Notes: a model not told the origin generated them from the sequence alone. Numbered from the stretch's first letter, positions 24,814 through 34,748 are shown. The stretch: DNA of 62,498 nucleotides from RGIG4608 sp045606265 (GCA_045606265.1 JAZURO010000043.1:1-62498); one strand, 5' to 3'. A program made the numbers and translations.

Positions 24814-26055
24814 TTATTTAACAACCAAAGCGTTAATTTTTCCTTCATATGCTACGAGAGCAGCTTTGAGTTCGTCATCTGTCTTAACACCTTCACTTGC
24901 CAATGTGCCAAGTGCTGCTGCTTCTGTCCACCACTCAGAGGGAATTACACCCTGAGGCTGTGCATAAACGTTCTGTTCAAGAAGAGCTGCAAGGAGCTTG
25001 TTATCCATAACGTCCTGGTTCTGCTGAGCATTGAGGTTAGAGGGACCCCACTGGAATTCATAATATCTTTCAAGCTGAGCATCTTCGCTTGTGAGGTAGA
25101 GTGCAAGGTCTGCACAAATCTTACCCTTCTGAGCATCTTCCTGGGGCTTGCAGCCGATAAGCTTGTAGCCGGAGAATGAACCCATCTGGTATGTCTGACC
25201 ATCCATTGTGAATGTAGGAAGCTTTGTAGCTCTCATATTGTCGCCGTATTCACCTTCAGCAGCATTTGCGTTCCAGATACCTGTAACGATAGCAGCTGTT
25301 CCACCAAAGCTATCCGCTGTGTCAACGAAAGCAGGGGAAGAAGCGAGTTTGTTCATAACCTTCATAGCAACAAGACCATTGTCAGAGTTGAAGTTATCAT
25401 TAACACCAACTACTGTCTTGCCATCAGCTGAGTATTCCCATGTAGAATTACAAATGGGTGTGCCGCCGCCTACGGGCTGTGCAAAGAAGAAACCAGCCAT
25501 AATCCAAGCGTTTGTCATATTGTAGCCAAACTTCTTACCGCTAGCTTCACATGCTTCGATAACGCCTTCAAGTGTCTTTGCCTGTTCATCGGAAACTACA
25601 CTTGCATCGTAGTAAAGATAATAACCGTTATCAGCTGTCATAGGATAAGCATAAATCTTTTCACCAACTGTTGCAGCGCCTACGGAACCGGAGTCGTTGT
25701 TTTCTCTAACGGTCTTAGCTGCTGCATCACCAAGGGGTGCAAGAGCGCCGCCCTGTACAAGACGAGAAATCTGGTCCTGTGCGAAGCAGTACATATCGGG
25801 AGCTGTTGCAACGTCCTTAAGAACTTCAGTTGCAGCATCGCCTTCGCCTACTGTCTGGATTGTAATTTCAAATTCGTATTCGGGGTGAAGCTTCTTAAAC
25901 TCTTCAACCTGCTGTTGTGTGAATTCCTTAACGCCAGTTGTTGTAGAAACCCACAATGTGATCTTAATGCCCTCGTCTTTTTTAGGGCACGCTGTAAACA
26001 AAGTTGCGATCATAACAAGAACGATCACAAAAGACAGAATTCTAGCTATTTTCAT
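24814..26055 (-). CDS. malE: Maltodextrin-binding lipoprotein, MalE type
   Basis: Extracytoplasmic solute-binding protein of 413 residues, family 1. The lipoprotein signal peptide ends in LFTAC with Cys23 as the lipidated residue. The mature protein has the SBP opening (ITLWVSTTTGVKEFTQQQVEEF), the hinge region VGEKIYAYPMTADNGYYLYYD and a C-terminal GVIPSEWWTEAAALG, consistent with maltose/maltodextrin binders. It is first in the malE-F-G-K unit with its own consensus promoter. Two strong hairpins follow it, which would favour higher MalE levels than permease. Confidence 0.93.
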   Translation of the reverse strand: MKIARILSFVIVLVMIATLFTACPKKDEGIKITLWVSTTTGVKEFTQQQVEEFKKLHPEYEFEITIQTVGEGDAATEVLKDVATAPDMYCFAQDQISRLVQGGALAPLGDAAAKTVRENNDSGSVGAATVGEKIYAYPMTADNGYYLYYDASVVSDEQAKTLEGVIEACEASGKKFGYNMTNAWIMAGFFFAQPVGGGTPICNSTWEYSADGKTVVGVNDNFNSDNGLVAMKVMNKLASSPAFVDTADSFGGTAAIVTGIWNANAAEGEYGDNMRATKLPTFTMDGQTYQMGSFSGYKLIGCKPQEDAQKGKICADLALYLTSEDAQLERYYEFQWGPSNLNAQQNQDVMDNKLLAALLEQNVYAQPQGVIPSEWWTEAAALGTLASEGVKTDDELKAALVAYEGKINALVVK

Positions 26056-26109
26056 AACTAATTCTCCTCCTAAAAAATATAATTAATTTCACGCTTTTAG
26101 CGCAATAGT

Positions 26110-26138
26110 ATTATAATACTTTTCAGCACTTTTGTCAA
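26110..26138 (-). promoter_or_regulatory. Sigma-A promoter of malEFGK
   Basis: Minus strand TTGACA (26138-26133), 17-bp spacer, TATAAT (26115-26110). A small GCGCTAAAAGCG inverted repeat about 10 bp downstream might be an operator; this is uncertain. Confidence 0.8.
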
Positions 26139-26265
26139 TAATATAATAGTCAATTGTTATATTTTTGGCAATATACCCAAATAAAAATCATACTTTTTGA
26201 ACAAAATGCTAAGAAAAAATACAAACATTTAATATCTTCAAAAATTCGACATATTTATGAAGAAA

Positions 26266-27921
26266 TCATTTGAGAATTACGGTCGTTTGAGGACCCAAAA
26301 CAAGTGTTGTACCGTCAATACTTGCATCATTTACACCAACGTAATCAAGAAGCTCAAACGAAGAGTAACCTTTAAGCTTATCAAGATTCTTAAGATTGAT
26401 TGTTATTGTTTCGGTTGCAGACGTATTGTGAAGAATGATAAGATCATCATTTCCGTAATCAACAAAGAATCCACCAAAGGTCTGCTTGCCACCATATATT
26501 GGGCTATACGTTCCACGTGCGATGGCGGGATAGCTGTGACGGATATTAAGCACTTTCGCATAGTGCATTACAAGACTGTCCTCTTCCTTGCGCTGATCGT
26601 CAAGCGTATTACTCCAAAGATCTATGGAATAAGTAGCTCCATTGGGTATTTCACAAGTCCAAATGTCACCCCATTTGAAAGGAAGACGGCGGTTTGCGTC
26701 TTCTGCGGAGTCACCTGAGCCTTTGAGTCCGATTTCTTCACCGTAATAAATAACGGGTGTGCCGGGAGTAAGAAGATACAAGCTTGCAGCCATTTTTCTT
26801 TGGTTATCAGTTGCAATAAATCCTGCACTTCTATCCTGGTCGTGGTTAGAAAGGAATGATGAAATCATACCGTTGGGATTTACACCCTTTATTTTCTTCT
26901 GTAAATCAGAAATATTGTCAGTGAACGTACTTACAGCTCCGCTTCCCTTTGCTACGGATGCAATTGTTCCGTTACCCGCCATTGAGAAGTTGAAGCAGTT
27001 CATTGAAGGATAGTATTTAAGCATATTTGTTTCGTTATCCCAGCACTCACCGATAAGATAAATATCAGGATATGCTTTTCTGAGCTCGTCTGTATACCAC
27101 TTATAGAAGTTAGCTGATTTCGTATGATCGTTAAAATAAATATACTTAACTGCGTCAAAACGGAAGCCGTCAACGCCAAGATTCATCCAATACTTTGCTA
27201 CATTAAGCATTTCCTGTCTAACACCTTGATTGTCATAGTTAAGATCAGGCATACTTCCGCCGCCAACGTCGAACTGACTTTCATACCACAAGTTTTGTCC
27301 GCTTACTTTAGTGTATCCTGTTTTTGAAGAACTACTCCAATTATAGTAGTTGTAATATTTGTTAGAGGTTTGTCCGTTTATATGAGCTTTTTTGGATTCC
27401 TTAAACCATTCGTGTGAGGTGGAGGTGTGGTTGAGAGCAAGGTCAAGAATAAGCTTAACATTTCTCTCTTCACAAAGCTCAGCAAGCTCAACCAAGTCTT
27501 CTTCAGTACCAAACTCTGGATCAATAGTATAAAAATCTATTGCATCATATTTGTGACCTGAGTTGCCATAGAAAACGGGTGTAAGCCAGATTGCCTGCAC
27601 GCCAAGGTCATTTCCGTTTGCCATATCACCGTCATTAAGATAATCAAACGTTTGGATTATTCCTCGAATATCACCGGTACCGTCTCCGTCGCTGTCAGCA
27701 AAAGATCTAACGTATATCTGATAGAGTGTCCTATAGTTATCGTCGATCGGATCTGCAACGGGATCATTAAGTGTTTCATTGGGTTTGGTTGTCGGGCCTG
27801 CTTTTGTTGTCTTGCCAAACAATTTGGAAAGATCACAAGACGTCAATGCTAAAATCGAAAGAAACATTGCGCCAAGAAGCAATAACGACAAAACCGAACG
27901 CATTTTTTTGAAATTGAACAT
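26266..27921 (-). CDS. Alpha-amylase/neopullulanase-type GH13 lipoprotein
   Basis: The 551-residue secreted lipoprotein has its lipobox ending LALTSC at Cys29 and a Thr/Pro/Asn-rich linker to about residue 60. A full GH13 barrel follows: YQIYVRSFADSDGDGTGDIRG, DLALNHT, nucleophile Asp in GFRFDAVKY, acid/base Glu in LIGECWD and the third Asp in LSNHDQDR. A C-terminal beta domain follows, with no CBM. The calcium-site pattern DSDGDGTGD is present. The start at 27921 has AAGGAG upstream. It probably cleaves alpha-1,4 glucans at the cell surface and feeds MalE. Confidence 0.93.
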   Translation of the reverse strand: MFNFKKMRSVLSLLLLGAMFLSILALTSCDLSKLFGKTTKAGPTTKPNETLNDPVADPIDDNYRTLYQIYVRSFADSDGDGTGDIRGIIQTFDYLNDGDMANGNDLGVQAIWLTPVFYGNSGHKYDAIDFYTIDPEFGTEEDLVELAELCEERNVKLILDLALNHTSTSHEWFKESKKAHINGQTSNKYYNYYNWSSSSKTGYTKVSGQNLWYESQFDVGGGSMPDLNYDNQGVRQEMLNVAKYWMNLGVDGFRFDAVKYIYFNDHTKSANFYKWYTDELRKAYPDIYLIGECWDNETNMLKYYPSMNCFNFSMAGNGTIASVAKGSGAVSTFTDNISDLQKKIKGVNPNGMISSFLSNHDQDRSAGFIATDNQRKMAASLYLLTPGTPVIYYGEEIGLKGSGDSAEDANRRLPFKWGDIWTCEIPNGATYSIDLWSNTLDDQRKEEDSLVMHYAKVLNIRHSYPAIARGTYSPIYGGKQTFGGFFVDYGNDDLIILHNTSATETITINLKNLDKLKGYSSFELLDYVGVNDASIDGTTLVLGPQTTVILK

Positions 27922-28004
27922 TAAATAACTCCTTCTGCCGCAATAAATCATACGGCTGTTTTTTACGTAAAATATGCAATTATGAGCATACTCTATCACT
28001 ATAA
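27922..28004 (-). other. Amylase 5' leader, no gene seen
   Basis: About 75 nt of untranslated leader between the amylase promoter and its ATG. No open frame or strong hairpin seen. Confidence 0.4.
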
Positions 28005-28033
28005 ATTATATCATTATTCCCTTCATATTTCAA
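28005..28033 (-). promoter_or_regulatory. Sigma-A promoter of the amylase gene
   Basis: Minus strand TTGAAA (28033-28028), 17-bp spacer, TATAAT (28010-28005). Confidence 0.75.
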
Positions 28034-28107
28034 CAAGTAAAGTCAACAAAAAGATTATCGTTATTTTGGGCAATATAACTATATTCTATATTATTATGAA
28101 AACAAAT

Positions 28108-28134
28108 ATCCCGCGCCCCAAAAGGACGCGGGAT
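28108..28134 (-). terminator. Probable terminator of malQ-pullulanase-CBM operon
   Basis: ATCCCGCG / CGCGGGAT stem with 11-nt loop, followed on the minus strand by ATTTGTTTT. The U-tract is imperfect. Confidence 0.65.
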
Positions 28135-28151
28135 AAAACTATTGATTATAC

Positions 28152-30248
28152 TTACTGTACTTCGTAAGAAACTGTTGTTCCGTCGAATGTAATTACGAGT
28201 GTGCTGCCATCAGTAGCTACGTTAACAATAAAGTTACCGCCATTCTGGCCGCCGTCACCCCAGTTAGCACCCCAAGAGTGATCCTGTACAATCTTGAATT
28301 CGTATGAACCTGCTGCCAAGCCTGTATAAACCTTCTTATAAACACCTGCTTCTGCATCATATTCCATATCGTTTGCTGGGTTATTGGTATCCCACTCTGT
28401 ACCGCAAAGAGCAGCGGAGCCTGCTACTGTATAAGCTATTGTTGCACCGCACTGACTGCATACGCCGCCAACGTAGGTGTGAACGCAAGCTGAGGGATCG
28501 TATGTGAATCCTTCAACAGCATTTGCACCGTTCCAAAGCATCTTCCAACCGTTTCCGGAAACAACACCATCCGTAGAGATGTCGGGAGACTGGTCTGTTG
28601 CACCTGATCCATCATTCTTTATACCTGTAAAGAGGAATCCGGTTACACCTGCGGGAAGCTCGATAGAATATACATCATATCCATCAGCGCCGCCAACCTT
28701 ATTCATAGGTGCACCGGGGAATTCAGTTCCCTGAATGCCTTCGCCCCAATAATGACAAGAAACGTTTGTCCACAACCAGTTATTCTGGAAGTAAACTGTG
28801 ATTGCTTCTGTTGTTGCAGGACCGTTGCCGCCTGTTGAACCGGATCCTGTTGATTCACTGCTGTTGGACCAAGTTCCGTTAGAAACATGGTAGTAAATCT
28901 TATCGTCTGACTTATCGGGAACTGCAAGGTCAGATGTCTGCACTCTCTTATTATCCCAGTTGTATTCTGTTGTACCTTCCTCAAAGTCAACAAAGGTAAC
29001 CATATTTGCACCTGTGGGGATAGAAACTTCGAATACATTCTCTTCTTCAGTTGCTACAAAATCAGCCCAAGTATCGCCAGGCCATACCCAAGCACCCATC
29101 ATAGAACCGTCGTTCCAAGCAGAATCAAGAACTACGTAAACCTTATCAACGGGGTTAGCGTTAGGAGTAACTGTTGTGCCACCGCCTTCGCCGCCTGTTG
29201 AACCGCCGCTTGTAAATCCAACATCAACATTGTTACCGTTTGCATCTGTAACAACGATATTTCTTGTCTTACTATTGAAAGTAATTGTGTAAGTACCTTC
29301 TACATCGATATGAAGGTCATTGCCTACACCACCGGGATAGTAAACACCGGAAAGATTATTATATACCTTGAACGTTACAGCAGATGTTACTTCCCATGTG
29401 TATGTCCAGTTAATACCGTCAGGTGATGTGAACTTATAGTCGTCTTCGCCGTAAACTGCGGACCAACCGTTATTATCACCGATCAAACGGATATCATCAG
29501 GAAGAGTTTCAAGTGCTTCAATAAACTTGAAGTACATTACGTCCGCTGTCGCGTCGTAAGAAATTTCATACTTACCGTCCTGACCTTCAGCAACAACGAA
29601 GTTGTTGTTTTCGCCGGCTGTAAATACTACTGTTCCGTTTTCATCTGTAACAGAGCCGTTTGCAAATCCTGCCATCTTATCGATAGCCTTTTCGTTATCC
29701 CAACCAAGATTATTAGTCATCTTGAATTGGTCGCCCTCATACAAGTTCAATGTAACTCTGTAAATACCGTCTTCACCTGCATACAAACCAAGATTTGCAG
29801 CTGCTGCTTCGTGTGTCCAGTTGTTACATTTGCTGAGGTCACCCTTACCTGCACCGATAAGGTACCAGTCGGGCATTTCAAATTCTGTAGGACCATTTCC
29901 TTCAGAACCACCGGTGAAAGAAGCATAAATCATCATGCTCTTTGTTACGGGTTTATTAAAATCAAATTTCTTAATGTAAGGTCTTTCATACCAAGACTGG
30001 AATTCTCTACCTTCAATTTCGGGAGTCCACTCAGTGAGCTTTGTTCCCTTTTCAACTGTTTCTTCTCTTAATACTTTTTGTCCCCAAACCCACTGAATTG
30101 TTACGTAGGTTTTGCCGCCGGATGCGGGTTCCTGTGAATCTTCACCACCAAAGAATGGCAAGTTGGAGAAAAAATCACAAGCTGTCAATACTGACAATGA
30201 GAAAACAAGGACCAAGAAAAGAGATAATAATTTAATTGTTCTTTTCAT
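28152..30248 (-). CDS. Multi-module starch-binding surface lipoprotein without catalytic domain
   Basis: The 698-residue lipoprotein has Cys24 as lipid anchor (VLTAC). Visible modules in order: an InlB-type beta-grasp repeat (about 47-112, FQSWYERPYIKKFDFNKPV); two SusE/SusF-like beta-sandwich units opening DWYLIGAGKGD (about 125) and DIRLIGDNNGW (about 250); two CBM26-like units opening KVYVVLDSAWN (about 365) and ITVYFQNNWLW (about 485); a CxxC mini-motif (CVHTYVGGVCSQCGA); and a pullulanase X25-like C-terminal unit opening YTVAGSAALCGTEWD. Gly/Ser linkers separate them. No GH motif is present. It lies directly after pullulanase, 45 bp apart. It probably holds starch at the cell face, like Ruminococcus Sas or Bacteroides SusE/F proteins. 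Confidence 0.85.
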   Translation of the reverse strand: MKRTIKLLSLFLVLVFSLSVLTACDFFSNLPFFGGEDSQEPASGGKTYVTIQWVWGQKVLREETVEKGTKLTEWTPEIEGREFQSWYERPYIKKFDFNKPVTKSMMIYASFTGGSEGNGPTEFEMPDWYLIGAGKGDLSKCNNWTHEAAAANLGLYAGEDGIYRVTLNLYEGDQFKMTNNLGWDNEKAIDKMAGFANGSVTDENGTVVFTAGENNNFVVAEGQDGKYEISYDATADVMYFKFIEALETLPDDIRLIGDNNGWSAVYGEDDYKFTSPDGINWTYTWEVTSAVTFKVYNNLSGVYYPGGVGNDLHIDVEGTYTITFNSKTRNIVVTDANGNNVDVGFTSGGSTGGEGGGTTVTPNANPVDKVYVVLDSAWNDGSMMGAWVWPGDTWADFVATEEENVFEVSIPTGANMVTFVDFEEGTTEYNWDNKRVQTSDLAVPDKSDDKIYYHVSNGTWSNSSESTGSGSTGGNGPATTEAITVYFQNNWLWTNVSCHYWGEGIQGTEFPGAPMNKVGGADGYDVYSIELPAGVTGFLFTGIKNDGSGATDQSPDISTDGVVSGNGWKMLWNGANAVEGFTYDPSACVHTYVGGVCSQCGATIAYTVAGSAALCGTEWDTNNPANDMEYDAEAGVYKKVYTGLAAGSYEFKIVQDHSWGANWGDGGQNGGNFIVNVATDGSTLVITFDGTTVSYEVQ

Positions 30249-30293
30249 ATTATTCTCCTTATTAACATTTATTAAAACGAGTCAATAGGCTAA

Positions 30294-33074
30294 TTATTTA
30301 ACGTAAATGAGGATACCGCCTGCAGGAACAGATACGTTACCGCCATTGTGTGTTGCAATTACGTCAGAACCTGCCTGATCAATTGTACCAACAAGCTTCC
30401 AAGTGCCGTTCAACGTGTAGTTAACAGCGCTGCCCGAAGCGTTGAAAAGAACAACTGCCTGCTGATCACCGAGCTTATAGGAAAGAGTGTATCCGCAACT
30501 GCCGAGATTAGATGCCTGAATATTTGTTTCAACATCGGAGAAGATTGAGTAAGCTTTTCTCATTTCAACAAGACCTGCATAGTATGCTACCATCTTGGAT
30601 TCTTCCGATTTGCCTGTAAGTGTGTTCCACTTAAGGTTGTTTGTTTCGTCACAAGAGCTGTAACTGTTTTCATCATATTCGCCGGGAACAAGGTTACCTT
30701 CCTTATCATAGAAGGGCTTTGTTCTGAGCATTTCTTCACCCGCCTGTACAAAAGGAGTACCCTTTGAAACAAAGAGGATTGCTGCGCCAAGACGGTTTGC
30801 TCTTGCCTTAGCAGCTGTTGTGCCGCCCATTGTCAATGTGAGCTGGTCCCAAAGAGCGAGGTTATCGTGAGCACTCATATAGTTAATAACCATTGAATTC
30901 TCTACTCTCCAAGACTGACCGCTTGTCATACCGCCCATAATACTGAACAATACTTTATTCATATTGTCAGCATTAGCGCTACCGTTAAGGATACCGGAAG
31001 TGATTGTACCAAATCCGCTGTTACCCTTAAGACCGTTTCTCATATTGTCGTTAAATACTGCTACGGAACCGATAGCATTGTTTGTGGGTTTAATCTGAGA
31101 AATATTTGTCTGGTTTGCCTGTGCACTACCGTCAGTTGTGCTACCCATTGTCCAGCCTTCACCGTAAATGATTGCATTGGGGTTAACTGCGTGTACTGCT
31201 GCTTCAACCTGTTTCATTGTTTCAACGTCGTGAAGACCCATAAGGTCAAAACGGAAGCCGTCGATATTGTATTCGTTAATCCAGTATGTTACACTGTCAA
31301 CGATGAACTTACGCATCATATAACGTTCAGAAGCTGTATCGTTACCACAACCGGATGCGTTAGTGTTTGTACCGTTAGATTGGTATCTATAATAGTAATA
31401 AGGAACTATTCTGTGGAAGCTGCTGTCTGTTGCGCTGAATGTATGGTTGTAAACAACGTCCATAATAACGCCGATTCCTGCTTCGTGAAGTGCCTGAACC
31501 ATCTGTTTGTACTCTTCGATTCTTACTTCACCCTTTGTAGGATCTGTACTGTAGCTACCTTCGGGAACGTTATAGTTCTTAGGGTCATAACCCCAGTTGA
31601 ATCCACTATCGGGATCTTCTTCTTTAACTGTTGCATAGTCGTAAACAGGAAGAAGGTGAACGTGTGTTACACCAAGATTTACGAGGTAATCAACACCAAC
31701 GGGCTGATTGAACTCGTTTACAAGACCTCTTTCTGTGAATGCAAGGTATTTACCCTTATAATTAGATGCATCAATAAGATTAGAGAAATCACGAACATGA
31801 ACTTCCCAAATAAATGCGTCTGAATAGCTGTCAAAGTTAACTGTTCCGCCCTTTGAGGGGTCGAAGTTTTCAGTTGTCCAACCTGCGGGGTTGGTGCGGG
31901 CAAGATCAACTACCATTGATCTGTTACCGTTAAGACCTGCTGCTCTGCCGTAGGGGTCGGTTGCCTTTTCTGTGCCTGCAGCTGTTGTTACGGTGTATGT
32001 GTAGTATGTGCCGTGACCGATATCTGCCTCAGTGTGTGACCAAACACCCTTTTCACCAAGTGTCATTTCGATATCTTTGAAGGATTCGCCTTCGTGGCCG
32101 CTTTCATAAAGGTTAAGAACTACCTTAGAAGCTGTGGGAGCCCATACCTTAAATGTTGTACCGTTTTCATTGATGTATGAACCAAGATCGTTTCCGTCAT
32201 AGTTGTACATCGCTTTGAACTCATCAGTATCGAAAATTTCCATAGGAACTACGTTAAGAGAACCAAATCCTTCGATTCTTACTTCGTAGATCTTATTAAG
32301 CTCAAGCTTTTCTTCAACAGTGATCATACCCTGTGAAGTGGACTTACCCATAGTGTTTACTCTTACAACTGTGAGCTGCTTGTCGCCTTCCCATACACTA
32401 ATCTGCTGATAGTTTTCAAGCTTCTTAGCAGGAGTAATATTATACTTGATTGTGTGGAAGTCTTTCATTCCAGCAACGTTAAATTTCTTGATTTGCACTA
32501 ACTTCACTCCATCATCACTTGCGTATTGATTAGTATCGCCGTTTTTAAGGAAAATGTATGTTTCTTTTCCTGTAATAATTGCGAAACGGTCGTCGCCACC
32601 GTCCTTAGATGCAGAACCCCAGCTTGATCCACCGGGCTCGGAGCAGTCTTTACGAACGATAAAGCCAACCTCAGTAACTGTGTCGGGTACGTTGATAACA
32701 ACCTTTGCACCATAAGAGCACTGTTCCATCAAGTAACCCTTACCATCTACATCGTCATACCAGATCCAGATGTCGCATGTTTCGTAGTCTGCCCAAGAGG
32801 AGAACATAGGGTTAACCCAGTAGAATGTAACCTTATTGAATCCTTCGGGAGTTTCGATATCATACTCACCTTCGGGGGGCTGATATGTACCCTGGATACC
32901 GCCGGTGTCAACAACACCCGAAGTATCTTCCGGTTTTTCAAGAGGCTCGATTATGTCCTCGCCGTTACCTACGGGGGCATCTTCTTCGCCAAAGAAACAG
33001 GATGTTCCAAGCATACTGAACAACATACAGATCAATAATACAAGGGACATACGTTTGATTAATGATTTTTTCAT
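30294..33074 (-). CDS. pulA: Pullulanase type I lipoprotein (GH13_14 with CBM41 and CBM48)
   Basis: The 926-residue protein hydrolyses alpha-1,6 branches of pullulan and limit dextrins. The lipobox ends MLGTSC at Cys26, with an acidic linker to about 70. A CBM41-like starch module (VTFYWVNPMFSSWADYETCDIWIW) is followed by a CBM48 N-terminal sandwich (TTFKVWAPTASKVVLNLYE). The catalytic barrel has the type I pullulanase motif FNWGYDPKNYNVPEGSYS. Catalytic residues are in DGFRFDLMGLHD (Asp), IYGEGW (Glu) and MSAHDNLALWDQL (Asp). It lies between malQ and the starch-binding lipoprotein. Confidence 0.96.
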   Translation of the reverse strand: MKKSLIKRMSLVLLICMLFSMLGTSCFFGEEDAPVGNGEDIIEPLEKPEDTSGVVDTGGIQGTYQPPEGEYDIETPEGFNKVTFYWVNPMFSSWADYETCDIWIWYDDVDGKGYLMEQCSYGAKVVINVPDTVTEVGFIVRKDCSEPGGSSWGSASKDGGDDRFAIITGKETYIFLKNGDTNQYASDDGVKLVQIKKFNVAGMKDFHTIKYNITPAKKLENYQQISVWEGDKQLTVVRVNTMGKSTSQGMITVEEKLELNKIYEVRIEGFGSLNVVPMEIFDTDEFKAMYNYDGNDLGSYINENGTTFKVWAPTASKVVLNLYESGHEGESFKDIEMTLGEKGVWSHTEADIGHGTYYTYTVTTAAGTEKATDPYGRAAGLNGNRSMVVDLARTNPAGWTTENFDPSKGGTVNFDSYSDAFIWEVHVRDFSNLIDASNYKGKYLAFTERGLVNEFNQPVGVDYLVNLGVTHVHLLPVYDYATVKEEDPDSGFNWGYDPKNYNVPEGSYSTDPTKGEVRIEEYKQMVQALHEAGIGVIMDVVYNHTFSATDSSFHRIVPYYYYRYQSNGTNTNASGCGNDTASERYMMRKFIVDSVTYWINEYNIDGFRFDLMGLHDVETMKQVEAAVHAVNPNAIIYGEGWTMGSTTDGSAQANQTNISQIKPTNNAIGSVAVFNDNMRNGLKGNSGFGTITSGILNGSANADNMNKVLFSIMGGMTSGQSWRVENSMVINYMSAHDNLALWDQLTLTMGGTTAAKARANRLGAAILFVSKGTPFVQAGEEMLRTKPFYDKEGNLVPGEYDENSYSSCDETNNLKWNTLTGKSEESKMVAYYAGLVEMRKAYSIFSDVETNIQASNLGSCGYTLSYKLGDQQAVVLFNASGSAVNYTLNGTWKLVGTIDQAGSDVIATHNGGNVSVPAGGILIYVK

Positions 33075-33118
33075 AACAAATTCCTTTCGTTTTTTTATTA
33101 AAATTTTGTTATTGACTA

Positions 33119-34615
33119 TTATTTGTTTGCACGGCCCGTTCTTACCGTAACGTCGAGAATCTTCTTTATAAGCTCGGCGCTTGCGTAATCGGGAGTTGCA
33201 CGGTACGTCCAGTTGCCCTCGGCAACAGCAGGCGTATTAATTCTTCCCAAGCTGTTAGGAAGCTCAAGATAATCCTGAAGCGGAACCATTGCAAGATTTG
33301 CAGGGCTTGTCATTGCAAATTCGATAAGCGCTTCGATTGGATTCTGATCTTCTCTTCTTGGACATTCTTTTTCGAATCTTTCAAGCGCTTCGCCTTCAAG
33401 ATTCTCATACCACGTTGCAGTGCAATCACTGTCATGTGATGCAGAGTAAACAATACAGTTGGGATTCGGATAATTTCTTGGAAGATACTCGCTCTCCTCA
33501 TCATAGAACGCAAAATGGAGCATCTTCATTCCCGGGAAGCCGGTTTGTTCAAGAAGCTCAATAACGTCCTCTGTGATAAGTCCCAAGTCCTCTGCAATTA
33601 TCTTAGAATCGGGCAATGCCTTATCAATTGCTTCAAACAAAGCAATGCGAGGGCCGATTTCCCAAGTGCCGTATCTTGCAGTATCGTGATGTGCGGGAAT
33701 TGCATAATAACTTGCAAAACCACGGAAGTGATCAATTCTTATAATGTCGTAAAGCTCAAAATTTGCTTTTGCACGGTTTACCCACCAAGCATAATCCTGA
33801 TCCTTCATAAGATCGTAGTTGTAAATCGGGTTACCCCAAAGCTGACCGTCAACTGAAAATCCGTCAGGAGGACAGCCTGCAACTATTGTAGGATTATAAT
33901 TCCTGTCAAGCAAGAACTGTTCAGGGGCACTCCATACGTCAACACTGTCGTGTGCAACGTAAATCGGCATATCTCCGATAATTGAAATATCCTTTGAGTG
34001 AGCGTAATCAACAACTGCCTTCCATTCTCTCATAAATTCAAATTGAATCCATTTCCAGAAATTCATCTCACTCTCAAACTCGCCCTTGTGCTGACGTGCT
34101 GTTGCAATATTCTTATGCTCATCACTCCAAAGAGTCCACTGACAATAGTTATAGTGAACTTTCAGTGCCATAAAGAGTGCATAGTCTTCAAGCCAATAAG
34201 CAGACTTTTCGCAAAATGCCTCATACTCGGCATTGGGAACAAATCTTGCATACGCCTTACGAAGCATATCGTAACGGGTGTTGAAAAGCCAACCGTAGTC
34301 CACCTTGCCCTGCTCGTGCTCATAAGAATCAAGCTCTTCCTTTGTAAGCAAGCCCTGCTTATAAAGAAGCTCGGGAGCTATAAAATAAGGATTGCCTGCG
34401 CACGCAGCGGGTGATTGATAAGGACTATCACCGTAAGACGTTGGGTTGAGAGGTAAAACCTGCCAACACTTTTGAGCTGTCTCGCTTAAGAAATCAACAA
34501 AGTCAAAAGCACATTTGCCAAAATCACCAATACCGTATTTTGCAGGTAAAGAGCTGAGTGGCATCAATATTCCGCTTTTGTGTGTAAAACCAAAGTTATT
34601 CTTTGTATTATTCAA
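33119..34615 (-). CDS. malQ: 4-alpha-glucanotransferase (amylomaltase, GH77)
   Basis: The 498-residue cytoplasmic enzyme transfers maltosyl units between maltodextrins. Motifs: SGILMPLSSLPAKYGIGDFG at the start, PTSYGDSPYQSPAACAGNPYFI, IIRIDHFRGF with the nucleophile Asp, IIAEDLG with the acid/base Glu, and YSASHDSDCTATWYEN. The start codon is TTG at 34615 with AAAGGAG upstream; no better ATG exists. It heads the run malQ-pullulanase-CBM protein and has no signal peptide. Confidence 0.96.
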   Translation of the reverse strand: MNNTKNNFGFTHKSGILMPLSSLPAKYGIGDFGKCAFDFVDFLSETAQKCWQVLPLNPTSYGDSPYQSPAACAGNPYFIAPELLYKQGLLTKEELDSYEHEQGKVDYGWLFNTRYDMLRKAYARFVPNAEYEAFCEKSAYWLEDYALFMALKVHYNYCQWTLWSDEHKNIATARQHKGEFESEMNFWKWIQFEFMREWKAVVDYAHSKDISIIGDMPIYVAHDSVDVWSAPEQFLLDRNYNPTIVAGCPPDGFSVDGQLWGNPIYNYDLMKDQDYAWWVNRAKANFELYDIIRIDHFRGFASYYAIPAHHDTARYGTWEIGPRIALFEAIDKALPDSKIIAEDLGLITEDVIELLEQTGFPGMKMLHFAFYDEESEYLPRNYPNPNCIVYSASHDSDCTATWYENLEGEALERFEKECPRREDQNPIEALIEFAMTSPANLAMVPLQDYLELPNSLGRINTPAVAEGNWTYRATPDYASAELIKKILDVTVRTGRANK

Positions 34616-34665
34616 AATTCTTCTCCTTTCTCAGAATAAGAAATATCTAATATTTCCCTCTCAAT

Positions 34666-34694
34666 ATTATAACATTTAGTTAAAAAAAAGTCAA
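34666..34694 (-). promoter_or_regulatory. Sigma-A promoter of the malQ operon
   Basis: Minus strand TTGACT (34694-34689), 17-bp spacer, TATAAT (34671-34666). Confidence 0.75.
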
Positions 34695-34720
34695 TCACGT
34701 ATATATTAATATTATAGACA

Positions 34721-34748
34721 AAAAGCACCGATGATTTTCGGTGCTTTT
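34721..34748 (-). terminator. Terminator of the XRE-regulator gene
   Basis: AAAAGCACCGA / TCGGTGCTTTT stem; on the minus strand it is followed by TTTGTC. The core stem (AAAGCACCGA) is shared with the spoIIIA terminator. Confidence 0.75.
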
